64,000 nucleotides of DNA, from NCBI GenBank assembly GCA_949751835.1, contig CATKHK010000026.1, positions 62,001-126,000 of the forward strand, written 5' to 3'. The stretch's first letter is position 1. Each line of letters starts with the position of its first letter. Positions 24,187-35,500 of this stretch are shown in pieces. Source of the DNA: Blepharisma japonicum. Taxonomy: Eukaryota > Ciliophora > Heterotrichea > Heterotrichida > Blepharismidae. Under the pieces are notes generated by a model. That model worked only from the letters and a program-made list of their open reading frames with translations, made no database searches and was not told where the DNA came from. The translations under genes and the position numbers were made by a program.

Positions 24187-24876
24187 TTAAGATTTTTTTA
24201 GTGATATTATATGTCTTATGCTTGCTGGCTCTTGGATCACCTGAACAATATTGGCATGAAGTCCCCATAATTGAGCTTCTCTTATAAATAGTTCACTCCC
24301 TCCTCCGACACCAAAATAATAAGCTTTACAAGCTATTAGGCATTCATCTTTTATAGTTGAAATTATTGCTTGCAATAAATTAGGGTAATAATCTGTATTG
24401 TAAATGCTGTCACTTGTTAAAATTAAGTCAAATTTACCTAAAAAGCTCATATCTTGTCAGGCTCCTGCATAATATTTTGCAGATTGCCCTGGGCAGTTTA
24501 TTTGAACGTTATTCATAGTTGTTAGCTGAAGAACAGCTGCATTATAGTCTTGGAAAACAACTTCAGCCCCTCGAGATAAACAATAAATCCCTGGAAGTCC
24601 ATGGCCACAGCCTAGCTCGAGCACTCTTCCTTTAATTTCGATATTTTTCAGATAATTAGTTAAATCAAGTGCGCACTCCCACAGTCTAAGTCCTCCTTCA
24701 TAATGGCCTGGGATGATATCTGACATCTCAGAGAGCCCCACTTCACTATTTGAGATATCTGCGTATTGGAAACCACCTGTCGATTTATATCGAGGGACTT
24801 CTATTTTCTCATCAAGCTCGATCAAAGGTTCAACTGGTATAGGAGCTCTAAGTTCAGGAGGACTAAATAATTTCAT
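24187..24876 (-). CDS. METTL18: METTL18-type protein-histidine methyltransferase
   Basis: 229 residues, close to the core of METTL18, which methylates a His of ribosomal protein RPL3 (uL3). Diagnostic stretches in order: SDIIPGHYEGGLRLWECALD, the SAM motif VLELGCGHGLPGIY, VVFQDYNAAVL, AGAWQDM (Trp by TGA), FDLILTSDSIYNTDYYPNLL and KAYYFGVGGGSELF. The acidic N-terminal extension of the animal protein is short here. Confidence 0.9.
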
Positions 24877-24980
24877 TTCTTTAAGGCAACTTTATTTTAA
24901 TTAAAGAAGTATTAAAAAGGAGTATTTATTATTGATTTTCAAATGTGTTTATAGCCTCTTGGGATGGTTTGTATAATTAT

Positions 24981-26024
24981 TTAAATTTCATTTTCTATAG
25001 GCTCAGGAATTTCTGATATTTTTTTGGTATCGCAGTTTGATATATAACTTTGAAGGAAACGTTGAAATAACTCTAAAACTTCATTTGATTTATCATTTGA
25101 AATATTTTCCCATATAATAGAGAATTCTTGGACAATATCTGCCATTTGTTTTAGATCATTTAATGATAAAGTTTCATTTAATATAATTTCTTCTGGAGGC
25201 TCTTCTTTTTTGATGCACTTTTGATATTTTAATTTTGAGGAAATTGTTTCTTGGATTTTTATTATTAAATGGGTGGCTAAAGAGTATTGAGAAAATTTTA
25301 AGAGCTGCTGAATGGTAGGCTGAGTTTCTTTTACAGCTTCAATCAATTTCAAACTTTCTTGGGCAGATTTAATGTTGTTTAATCGTCTTTTGAGGAAAAA
25401 TAATCTTAGGTATCTGGATGCAATTTTATTCATAAAAGAATTGCTGGATATATTTAAATGGTGTAGAATTTCTAAGCAATCAGAAACTTCAGTTATCAAG
25501 CTTTGCATTATATTAATTGAGTCCATAATTTCTTCTCATTTCTCCCTCATTTTATGAAAAACAGATAAGTCAGTACAATCCAAATATAAATTTAGCTCTT
25601 CAACTTCTTCTTCATTTATTTTTAAATGTGGCAAAATTTTAAATTTCGGATTAAAAAATTCTTCAGGTACGAAATGATAACAATTTTCTGGTGTAAAATA
25701 TTCACTTTCATCTTTATTCTCCATTTTCTCTTTTTCACCAATCATCTTATCATATTTATGAATCTTTTCTAACAGTGCCTCAAACTCCTTCTCTGTCACA
25801 GTAGTTTCTGATTTTCTTATTTTATTTTCGCTTGCAAATCTTCTTACGAAACTTTTATAAAAATCTTCAATAATTGATACATCTGGGTCATTATTTATTG
25901 AAGTCAAGTTCTGACTCATTCTAATTTCTCTGGAATTTCTCAACTCATAGGGATGCAGCAATATATATTCAAAGGATGAATTACAATCTGAAAAAGATGT
26001 TTGGCCGGTAAGAAAAGAATCCAT
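24981..26024 (-). CDS. VPS54: VPS54-like protein, N-terminal part only
   Basis: 347 residues. The stretch VPEEFFNPKFKILPHL, a Cys/Asp patch, and helices ending in LIEAVKETQPTIQQLLKFSQ match the N-terminal part of VPS54, a subunit of the GARP tether at the trans-Golgi (its family motif includes IKxVxxTQPTIQxLL). The family usually has about 900-1000 residues with a VPS54-C domain, but this frame ends at TAA after PEPIENEI. No splice site was found at the end. Either the C-terminal part is encoded elsewhere or this is a short form. An unrelated vesicle-tether subunit such as syndetin is the alternative. Confidence 0.6.
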
Positions 26025-26124
26025 AATTAAAAGTAATGGCTGGCTAAATTTTCTCCCTAAATTTGTAAAACTTCAATTTCAAAAGTATTGATCAATTTGA
26101 AATAATTAACAAAATAATAAACGA

Positions 26125-26721
26125 ATGGGTGCATGCTGTGGAAGTGAGAAAAAGGAAGACATGGTTAGAAGCACCGAAGCACTCCAGCCAAAACTTGTTG
26201 AGCCTGCCTATTGTGTTTTCGAATCTCCTAATTTCCGTCTTGAAGATTACTCCAAAAAGATTGGGAGCATGGAGATGATTGAAGATATAAGAGATTTAAT
26301 TTTTAATTATAGGCCGGCTGATATTCGGTGTCAGAGATACCCTAACGATCCTCCATCAAGACACTCTTTTATTCTTATCACTGGAGAAAAGCAAATTTCA
26401 GAAGAAACATTGGAAGACAGTGGGTAATTTTAATACAGCCTTATCATTGATTATTCAGAGAATGGGTTTCGAATTTTATTAGGAGACGAGAAAATCATAA
26501 GTTTGGCACATAGCAATAATAAAAAAATTGAGCCTGTTGTAGAGCTTCTGATTTTCCCTGGGTCAGATTCTAAAACTGATAAAGGATTCCATGAAATAAT
26601 TGAATGATCATATGAGCATAAAGATGAATTATGCACAGATCCAAGCGTTACTCCAGAACTCAACATGGGGAAGCGTCTTTATAAATATATAGTAGATATG
26701 CTTCACTGGAACTCTAAGTAA
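26125..26721 (+). CDS. N-terminally acylated protein of unknown function
   Basis: 193 residues starting MGACCGSEKKED, which fits myristoylation at Gly2 and palmitoylation at Cys4/Cys5, so the protein probably sits on a membrane. A 15-nt intron (26424-26438, GTAATTTTAATACAG, phase 2) joins EDSG to LIIDYSENG. The rest is an unrecognised fold (EMIEDIRDLIFNYRPADIRC; ELNMGKRLYKYIVDMLHW). A second possible intron (GTAAGTTAATGTAAG at 26718) would add 10 codons and overlap the next start; its AAG end is unlike the other introns, so it is not used. One Trp is TGA (IIEWSYEH). Confidence 0.75.
26424..26438 (+). other. 15-nt intron
   Basis: GTAATTTTAATACAG interrupts the acylated-protein gene in phase 2; without removal the frame ends at once in TAA. 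Confidence 0.85.
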
Positions 26722-26759
26722 GTTAATGTAAGATTTTCTAATTCTCTAAGATTAATAAT

Positions 26760-27200
26760 ATGGTAAGGTTTAAAAATCGATATTTACTCTGTGAACTTAA
26801 GTGGGAAGATGAAAAATATGACCCAAATATCAAAAATAAAGATGTTTATGAAGCAATCAAAGACTCAATTGGCATGAACTTTGGAGATTTTGGAATAGGG
26901 CTTTCAGTAATTTCATTATCAATAAAATATTGAAATCCTGTGACGAATTTATTTATTTTAAGGGTATCTAGAGAATGCTATAGGCTAATCTGGGCTGGGC
27001 TTAGTTTGATTACACATATAAGATCTAGAAGGGTGAGACCATCAGTGATATATTGTGCAGGAACTATTAGAACTTGTGAAAGAAAAGCTGCATTATTTAT
27101 AAGAAATTGATTATCTAAAAGCAAAAATCCTTTAGAAAGGCAGCTGAAAGAGCTTCAAGCAAAATCAATGATGAGTGAGCTGGCTGTCATGATTCCTTAA
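26760..27200 (+). CDS. POP5: RNase P/MRP subunit POP5
   Basis: 146 residues starting MVRFKNRYLLCELKWEDE, nearly the same as the start of animal POP5 (MVRFKHRYLLCEL). The middle has FGDFGIGLSVISLSIKYWNP and LILRVSREC-like CYRLIWAGLSLITHI, and a CAGTIRTCERKAA motif near the end. Two Trp are TGA. POP5 binds the RNA of RNase P and MRP and takes part in tRNA and rRNA processing. The gene starts 38 bp after the stop of the acylated-protein gene on the same strand. Confidence 0.95.
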
Positions 27201-27295
27201 TCATAATTAAATAAAATTCTACTGGAATATACATTTTCCTAACAATTAATCGGTTTAAGTTCTTATAACAATTCAATAAACAATTCTAGAAAAAT

Positions 27296-28447
27296 TTAAC
27301 TAAGCTTAGGAATATATGCAATAATAATCGTCATATCATCAGCTGTATTCGTCCCGCTTAAAAGTCATCTCATCCATGACAACGCAGCTAATTTTTCAGC
27401 TGCTTGTTTCGGATACCCAGTTTTTGCTACCAAATCCACTGCTTCTTGATCAGTTATAAATTCCCATATCCCATCACTACAAATGACCAAAAAATCGTCA
27501 TTTTCTTCCAGCTCGACTTCTTGTATTTCTGGCTCAGAAATAACTCCAGCTGGCTGTGATGCTAAATCTCCAAAAGACCTGCTCATGGCAAGTCCAGGAA
27601 ATTCTTTTCCAGGGAAAAAAACTCTCCAATACTTTTCTCCTCACATTTGTTTGACTTCTCCTCCAATTTCTTCAATTCTTTTTTTCTCATTAGGAATATT
27701 AGGCTTATGATCATTTGTTAAAGGGACCGCTAAATATCCTTGCGATTGCTTTTTAGCTAAAACAGCTCGGGAGTCGCCTACATGGGAAATAAAAAGGTGG
27801 TTCTGTTTTACGCAGACTGTCACAGCTGTGGATCCAGAAAATTTGCATTCGAAATTGGAGGTTTCAGAGTTGGATTCTTCAATTAATAGCGACTGAGAGG
27901 CAAGGAATGATTCTTTTATAGACGATAAAGGGTCAGATGGCCATAGAGGATTTGAAATGGCAGATTGAAGCAAAAAACTTGAAAGAAATTCAGAAATGGA
28001 GTGGCCATGCTCACCATGGCCATCAAAAACTCCTAAAAGGAAATCAGAGCCGTCAATAATGATACAGAAATTATCTTGATTTGGGTCTTCAGTTTTTAAA
28101 CCCTTTTTGCAGGTAACTCATATTCCAATACTTTCTAAAAATGTAGGGTCGATTTGAGATTCGTCAAGTTTCATGCCTTTTTCTTCGAAACCTTGATGAT
28201 GCTTCGTTATGGAGGCACCTCTGAAAATATATCTTTGGGTTAGTAGGGATAAATCCCTGCGCTTAAAGCATTGATGAGAAGTATCATGGGTTGATTGATC
28301 TGATGGATGAATAGTTAGGCTTTCTCGTGGTTCTTTTTTACTGCGTAGTCGTTGTCGAGCAGAATCATTTAGCTTTACATCTGACTCTTCTTCTAATTCG
28401 TTAGTTTTATCTTGAAGTTTATTCTTTTTAGATATACAAGGGCCCAT
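27296..28447 (-). CDS. PP2C-family protein phosphatase, N-acylated
   Basis: 383 residues. The start MGPCISKKNK fits N-myristoylation with nearby palmitoylation, as in plant and ciliate membrane PP2Cs. The catalytic domain begins with FCIIIDGSDFLLGVFDGHGE (metal-binding Asp in DGHGEHG), has FISHVGDSRAVLAKK, GLAMSRSFGD, DDFLVICSDGIWE, and ends NTADDMTIIIAYI with the last Asp pair. All the metal ligands appear in place. Such enzymes remove phosphate from Ser/Thr. It converges with POP5, about 95 bp apart. Confidence 0.95.
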
Positions 28448-28763
28448 TTATAGACTTTTTAAAGATTTTATTTCTTATCTAAAATTATTGTTTAAAAATA
28501 ATAATACAATTATCTCCGAAAGTATTATTTTAAAAATAACAATTATCAGTTTTGTTTAAAAAATTTTTCAATCTAATATAAATGTTAACAAATGTACCAA
28601 ATGATAGCAAAATGATTAAAAAGTGTGCCAAATCCCAAGAATAACTTTTGACACTTACTCTGAAACATATAGAAATCTAATTTCTTATAAAAACGATTAA
28701 TTTTCAGTTTTAACTATGTCAACGTTATATTAACATCATAAATCATAACATCATAAAACTTTA
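28448..28763. other. AT-rich divergent promoter region
   Basis: This lies between the start codons of the PP2C gene and the small basic protein. No further feature was seen. Confidence 0.5.
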
Positions 28764-29147
28764 ATGGGCGATTTGCGCAAAAAAAAGTCTCTACAGAATA
28801 TCCACTTTCCCAAGCCTAATCATTTGGATGCTAGAATAGGTTCCTTTGTTAAGCGCAATCCATTCTACGAAGAGAGACTTCCCCCATTAAAAGTAAGTAC
28901 CCATGAAAATCAAGAACAAGATTCTCTGCTAAAAGAGCTTAATATAATCCTTAGTAAGCCATCAATACCTTTACCGAAACTTTGAAAGAAATCTCCATCA
29001 CCTAGTTTTATTCAAAAACATCAAATTGAGCGCCCTCCAAGTCTAAAGATGAATCCTATAGTTCTTGACGAAAAATTCCAAGAATTAAATTCTTCTATGA
29101 GTACTTGTGGAAGTTCTGAAAATTCCAGTTTTGAGAATTTGCTGTAA
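28764..29147 (+). CDS. Small basic protein, unknown
   Basis: 127 residues starting MGDLRKKKSLQNIHFPKP. It is rich in Lys, Pro and Ser, probably disordered, and ends in a Ser-rich piece (SSMSTCGSSENSSFENLL). One Trp is TGA (KLWKKSPSPS). The Ser-Pro and Lys-Ser-Pro sites could be kinase targets. No family was recognised. It could be a heterotrich-specific gene. Confidence 0.6.
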
Positions 29148-29869
29148 TTATGTACGACTTTAATTAATTAGTTAATGATTTTCAAACTGACTTTTATATT
29201 TTCCCATTTTAAGGATAAAAAATTCCAAGTTTGGGAATTTAAATTGATAAAATCTTCTGTAGATAAACTGTTAATGATATTTTATCGCAAATTTTTTTAC
29301 TGTTTATTTTCTATGAAACAAATGAATATATATAATTAGATAAAGGATTCAATTATAATATATTTTTAAAAGTTAAATGTTAAATCTATCTTTAAAACTT
29401 GCAAGCACAGCTCACAATAAGCTTCATAGGAATAGAAATATTTATTTATATATAACAAATTATAAATATTAATTAATATAAATAAATATTACAGTTAAAA
29501 CATATTCCATTTCTTCAGGTAGTATAAATGAATTATAAACACCCAGAGTCTTAAGAGTAAGAAATTACTCTATTGAATTTGGAATAAACATTTTTAATTT
29601 TAGATGACTGATATGAATTTGCTTTAGTTTTGAAATTAGTTTGTTTCTCTATTACATTTTTTTAAGTTATGGTTTTTATTTCTGATGAATCTTAAAGTTA
29701 TATAGTAATTCTAGGTTGAAGGTTAATTAGTTCATTTTTAATTTATTAACTTAAAGGGCTCAGTCTCTATTATAATATCTACTAAAAAGGAGGTTTTATA
29801 AAGCATCAGAATTATAAAATGATTTATTTCAAATCATTTCATCAACAAACTCAAAAAAAATTATAAAAA
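29148..29869. other. AT-rich spacer
   Basis: No gene was seen. A perfect 7-bp hairpin with a GAAA loop (AGAGTAA/TTACTCT) lies at 29554-29571. Confidence 0.5.
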
Positions 29870-30973
29870 ATGGCTGAATATTCCAACAGAAACAATAACC
29901 ACATTTCATCTTCTTCCATTGAGCCCTATTCTATTTCTATTTCTCAAACCCTAATAGCACGCGATCATCCACATGACCGTACACGCAGAATTCAATATCA
30001 TCCAAGAGAAACAGATCTGACACCATCTGCTAGAATAACAGAACGAAAAGAAAGAAATGAGCCATCTTTTGTTTCTCAGTCAGTCCCACGTAGTATTAAA
30101 AAAGAGTGTAAATCTGATATCATTCCAAGATCAAGACCTATTCACAAGCTATCTTGTCCTGTGTGTTTGCATGATTATATCAATGAAATCACTCCCAAAA
30201 TCTTGTTTTGTGGTCATACATTTTGTGTAATGTGCCTTGAAAAACTGCAAAAGACGTCACAAATTCGATGTCCTCTTTGTAAAAAACCAGAACTTAGGCT
30301 AGTTTCTGAACTTCCTGTAAATTTTATTGCAAAAGAAGTAAATGAAGTCAATAATTCTATTGACGAATGTAAAATCCATAGAAGAGAAATCGGAGCATTC
30401 TGCTCAACAGATAAAACCTTATTATGCTGGGAATGTCTTATCCCTCATACTCGGCACTCTCTTTATTCAATTTCTGATCCGAAAATTCAATTAATTGCAA
30501 ATGAAAAACGAAAACATATTGAATCAATAGGGAAAAAATTAACTATAAATATAGAAAAATGGCAAGAACTTGGGAATAAATTAAACGGAAACTTAAAAGA
30601 TATTAGTTGCTTGGTAGATTTACATATAGAAGAATACAAAAAAGCTAAAAATGAAATAATTGGGAAAATTGAAGAAATTTTTGAAAAATGTGTAGAAGAG
30701 ATAAAAGAGAAGTCAAAAGTTCCTGAAGCCAAAAAAATTGCTGAAAAAATTAATACACAGATAAATAAATTAAATGGGCATGCGGAAGAATTGAATAAAG
30801 AAAAAGATGAATTCGAAAAAATGAGTGTTTTGAGAAAATTGGAATGGAAAGAAACTGCGCCTTTTAAAGAGGAATTGATGCCACAGATTGAAATGGGTGA
30901 TCAATTAAAAGAATTTTTAAAGAAGCCGTTAAAATACAAAGAAGAGATTATTATAAAATTAAACCAATCCTAA
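29870..30973 (+). CDS. RING and B-box (TRIM-like) protein, probable E3 ligase
   Basis: 367 residues. After about 95 disordered basic residues come a RING finger (CPVC, then CGHTFCVMC, then CPLCKKP: C3HC4), a B-box (CKIHRREIGAFC, then LLCWECLIPHTRH), and a coiled coil from about residue 205 to the end. This is the TRIM order without a C-terminal PRY/SPRY or other domain. A ubiquitin-ligase role is likely from the RING. The gene is about 235 bp upstream of an E2 gene on the same strand. Confidence 0.9.
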   Translation: MAEYSNRNNNHISSSSIEPYSISISQTLIARDHPHDRTRRIQYHPRETDLTPSARITERKERNEPSFVSQSVPRSIKKECKSDIIPRSRPIHKLSCPVCLHDYINEITPKILFCGHTFCVMCLEKLQKTSQIRCPLCKKPELRLVSELPVNFIAKEVNEVNNSIDECKIHRREIGAFCSTDKTLLCWECLIPHTRHSLYSISDPKIQLIANEKRKHIESIGKKLTINIEKWQELGNKLNGNLKDISCLVDLHIEEYKKAKNEIIGKIEEIFEKCVEEIKEKSKVPEAKKIAEKINTQINKLNGHAEELNKEKDEFEKMSVLRKLEWKETAPFKEELMPQIEMGDQLKEFLKKPLKYKEEIIIKLNQS

Positions 30974-31208
30974 TTATGCCAAATAAACTTTTATAAATCA
31001 TATAAATTACAAAATTTTAAGATTTAAGCTTTTATAAAAGATAGAAGAGCAATAGACAAATAAGAAGATAACATAAAGCTTAATGAATTGAATATTTAAT
31101 AAGTGGCCAAGCTATATTAAAATCATTTTTATAGAATTTTTTTAATTTTATAGAATTTTTAGTTTCTACCTATTTGAAATCCACAATAATCTGCTATAAA
31201 AATATACG

Positions 31209-31652
31209 ATGGAACTTAAGAGAATTAAGAAAGAACTTTTGGTAATAACCCCTGAAATAAATTGCAATGCTTGGGCAATAGATAAAACAAATTTGTACAA
31301 TATAACTGCAGTAATCACTGGACCAGAAAATTCTCCTTATGAAGATGGTTTATTTTTTCTAAATATCCAACTTCCTGCAGATTTTCCATACCAACCTCCA
31401 AAATTGAGATTCTATACTAAGATTTATCATCCATGTATTACAGAAAATGGGGTTTTGTGTTGAGGCCAGGAAAGAAAATTATATCCAAGTCCAGCTTATT
31501 CATTAGGCCAATATTTAGAGTCGATTAGGTATATGCTTAAAGATTTTATTCCGTGATGCCGACATAATGCAGATGCTATTAAATCTCTCGAAAACGATCG
31601 GGAACTTTTTGAAGCAACCGCAAGAGAATGGACTAGAAGATATGCTATGTAA
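31209..31652 (+). CDS. Divergent ubiquitin-conjugating enzyme (E2) with HPC motif
   Basis: 147 residues. The UBC fold is clear (LKRIKKELLVITPEINCNAW; ITGPENSPYEDGLFFLNIQL; PADFPYQPPKLRFYTKIYHP). The catalytic Cys is residue 84 in ENGVLCWGQERKL. The motif HPN is HPC, as in the copy at 22945. Residues after the Cys differ from the usual LD and are rich in basic residues. The last helix reads TAREWTRRYAM, almost the same as in the other copy, so the two are probably old paralogues. Three Trp are TGA. Confidence 0.9.
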
Positions 31653-32526
31653 TCAAAAGAAAATATTTATAGTCATAGATAAATAAATATAGCTATTAAT
31701 GTTTTAAAATAGGACGCGAATAGAGCAATTGCTCTATCTAAAATTACCTAATTTATCTTTTTAATATAATTATTTTACTATTCTGGCTTGTTTCTGCTTT
31801 TAGAATGCATACAGCTAAAAATAAATTATATTTGAGTAGCAAGACTTATTTATCATAGACCAAAACTATATAAGGAATATGCATCTAATTAATGGAGTTA
31901 CTTAAATCCTTAGATTTTAAGGAGATTATAATATTAATACAGAATTAAGGTGATACCTGCCAAGACAGTTTTGTAACTTGTCCAAATTGGCGACAGATGG
32001 GAATCAAATTTTTTGAAAACCAATTATAGGGTGATCTGACAATAATAAGTTTGGGCTCTTTGGTTCGAAATCGGCGCTCAGTTGGTCTTATGACCCGCAA
32101 CATTTGACTACCAAATATTGAGGGCCTCAGCTTAAACTTAAGTTAGCCTTTCAACGCTCGCCGCACAACTAAAGTTCCAAAAACATGGCATCTCAAAGTG
32201 GGAAAATTAATTTCATATACTAATCTAATTTATATAATTAATTAATTAATTGCTGTTTATAATTAAATAGAAGATCATAAAGCATTTTAGATACTCAAAG
32301 CTTAAAATACTCATTGATGTTATATAAATATTGAAAGGAGTTTTATATCAAAAACTATATGAATTTTTAATACCTGCAAAAATAACTAATTTAGTCCAAA
32401 TTTAAAACTAAATTCGCTTAATTTTTATTAAAATACTTTTTTTTGCAATCTCCTCGCAATTTCTATAACAAATAAATTAAAAATGCAAATTACTTAAATT
32501 CCAAATATGATGTCAGATAGATAATT
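31653..32526. other. Spacer with a GC-rich island
   Basis: No protein frame. The island 31945-32200 is clearly richer in G and C than its flanks and contains GGTTCGAAATCG followed 3 bp later by GCGCTCAGTTGGTC, which look like a tRNA B-box and A-box in the wrong order. The parts do not fold into a tRNA that I can support. A structured RNA is possible. Confidence 0.35.
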
Positions 32527-35500
32527 ATGTTTTTATTCAGAGGTAAAAACACCAAAGATTCTGAAGTCCCAAAAATTCCGGACTCTGACAACCAGGTCCA
32601 AATTCAAGCTTTTATTAAAAGTATGTGCTTATTGTTGACAAAAGAATGAAAAATCTCAGAAGAATTTTCTAAAGCCATTGAATTTCTAGGTGAGCATTGT
32701 GAGCGCCACCAAGAGTACATAATAAAATATCTGATTCCATACTGGGAAGATATATTGAGAAACTCAATCCAAAATCCTGAACAAATTTCACCAATTCTTG
32801 ACATAACCCAATCCTGCTCTGAAAAATTTCCTAGCTTATTCAACAATTTCAACCATTTGCAGCAATTTTTAGAAATTCTTCAAGGAGAATTTGAGCCTAT
32901 TGATAAGCACAGAATTCTAGTCACTTTAAGATATATCAGCAATTGCGAAAAATCTTTGCTATCAGAATTTGTGCTTCAAAATAAAAGCTTATTAAATATT
33001 TTGCAAGAATTTCTTATGAGTACTGCTGATTATTTGAGAAATGAATCTATTATTTTATTAAGAAATATTTCTATAAATAATGACGAATTATGCAAAGATC
33101 TAGGATTTCAAGGACTTTTTGAAAATTTATTAGAAATTATTAGACTGGAAGAAGGAAAAATAATTGAGGATTGCTTGGAATTAATGAAGACGCTGCTGTC
33201 TGAATATAATAAAAATTTTATAAGAGAAATTTCTGTTTTGATTGAAAGACTAAGATCTCTTCTTGGACCTGGGAAAAAATTGAGTGATAAAGCTTTAGAT
33301 TTTATTATTTATGCATGCAAAGATAAATCTGGTAAGCCAATATCAAGTAATCAAATGTTTTTTAGTGAGCTTCTCCCTGATATTGCTATATTAGCTTTCC
33401 CTCAAAACCCAAAAGAGGCTCAAAATTTGCTTGCGATTGAATTAATGTCTATTCTTTTGCAAGGAAATCTATCATTGATAAAATCAGTTATAAATCCAAG
33501 CCACATAGAATTATTTGAACTTCTTGAATCTATTCCTATTTATTGCTTGATTGGAAACTGCTGAAAAGAATCTTTTAATTTATTATGGAGTTTGACGAAG
33601 CTTAACCAAGATATTCAAAGCGCGATTTTATCAAAAATTACTTGTATGCCTGGATATGTAAAAACGGAAAATAAAATCCCATCATTTAATTATATTTTGA
33701 ATGAGTGACTTGAAGACTCAATTCTGCCTGAAAGACTGACCAAATTATTAGAGTTACTATTAATTAATAATGAAATAAGTAAAGAACTAGGAGCAAATCT
33801 ACCAATTGATTTAAATTCTGGGACTTTACTTTTGAAGGTATTTAATTTATTATTGGAAAATATATTGACCACTTCTTCTGTGAAAGTGCTTCACTATGCA
33901 AGATTGTTATTAGTGTGAATGAATAAATCTCCAAGCTCATGCAATAAAATTAGATCAGATTTAGACAAAAATATCGAGCTTGTTCTTGATTATATACAAA
34001 AAGAAGATGGAGTAGCTCAATGCTTATGCTTGTGTCTTCTTGGGATTATAGGAATAAATAACGACGATGGCATGATAATCCCTAAATTAGCACTCCGAAA
34101 AATAGGCTACACAGATGCATGCTCCATTATAGACAAATTATTCAAGCAAAAAGATTTTACTAAAAATGAACAAAAATCAGACCTTTGGCTTGAAGATAGC
34201 ATATATTCATTTTGCCTTCTAAAAGAATACCGGCAAGTTTCTCAAGCAGTTAAAAAGGTATTTTTAAAAGAAATCACTGATAGTGCTCCAGAAAGTGAAA
34301 GTGACTTAGCTAAATTAGTCCAAGCCCAAGATATGCTTATATCAAATCTCCAAAATATGAGAAAAGGTGGCCAATCAGAAGAACTAGAAACTTTATCAAC
34401 ACAAATAAAGCAATTAAATGAAAAAATTTCAGAATTAAAATCTGAACTTACAAATGAAAGAATTGAAAACGAGGAATTAAAAAGCAAATGCTTATCATTG
34501 AATTTAGAAAAGAAAAGAGAAGTCAGAGGAGTGTTTGAAGCTATGGTAAATTTGCAAGAAAAATATGAAATTTCTGAGTATGAAAAAGAATCATTGATAA
34601 GAGAAAATAAAAAATTATTTGCAGTTAACGAAAGGCTGAGAGGGGAAAATAAAGTTTATACAGCAAAAAGACCAGAAATTGTGAGCAGCATACAGATGCT
34701 TGAAATTAAAGAACAAAATAAGAGTCTTGAAGCAGAGGTTGAGTATTTAAAAAATCAGCTGAGAAATAGAGAAATAGAAAACAAAGATTTATTAGAGCTG
34801 GTGGGAAAACAGAACTCACAAATAGAAGGAATAAAAATTCACCTTCCTGAGTTATCAGAAGATGAAAGAAAGCTTGATCTGGAGCCTAAAAGTACTCAAA
34901 CTGACTTTGAAAGAGATTTAAGCAGTCAATTATCACAAACTGAATCTATTATAAATTTTGATAATAAAGATAGCAGTGATCAAGATACACAAACTGTAGA
35001 TGGAAATGATAGGTCGATCGCTATTACTCAGACAGAAAAACAAAAAATGGTCTCAGAATTAATTTCTATGCATTTTATCCCAGGAAAGAAAAAATTCTGT
35101 AAAAATCAAAATATGCAATGTGGAGGCGAAAGAAAAATGAAAATCGAAAAAATTAAACCTCAAGTCTTTTGTAGAGCAGTGTCAGTTAGCAAAAATAGAG
35201 AGCCTATAAAGCTAATAAAAGATGATAATGCTAAAAAAGAAGAAAAAATATTAAAGACAGAAGAGCCAGTAAAATTAAAGACATCTGAAAAGAAAGAAGA
35301 ACCAATTATGACAAAAAATGAAATTAAAGAGCCAATAAAACTTGAACAAAATGAATCAAAAGTGGCAATTGTTCCTGAAAAAGCCAAAGAAGCAATTGTA
35401 ACTAAGCCAGAAAGTCCTAAATTGCAAACAAAAGCTGAAACATTAAATCCAGTAATCCTGTTAAAAGCAGAAGAGCAGCCAATAAAAGTAAACAAAATTG

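Noticed and set aside
32040-32120. tRNA gene
   Set aside because: A-box-like and B-box-like pieces are there but in the wrong order, and the T-stem and acceptor stem do not pair.
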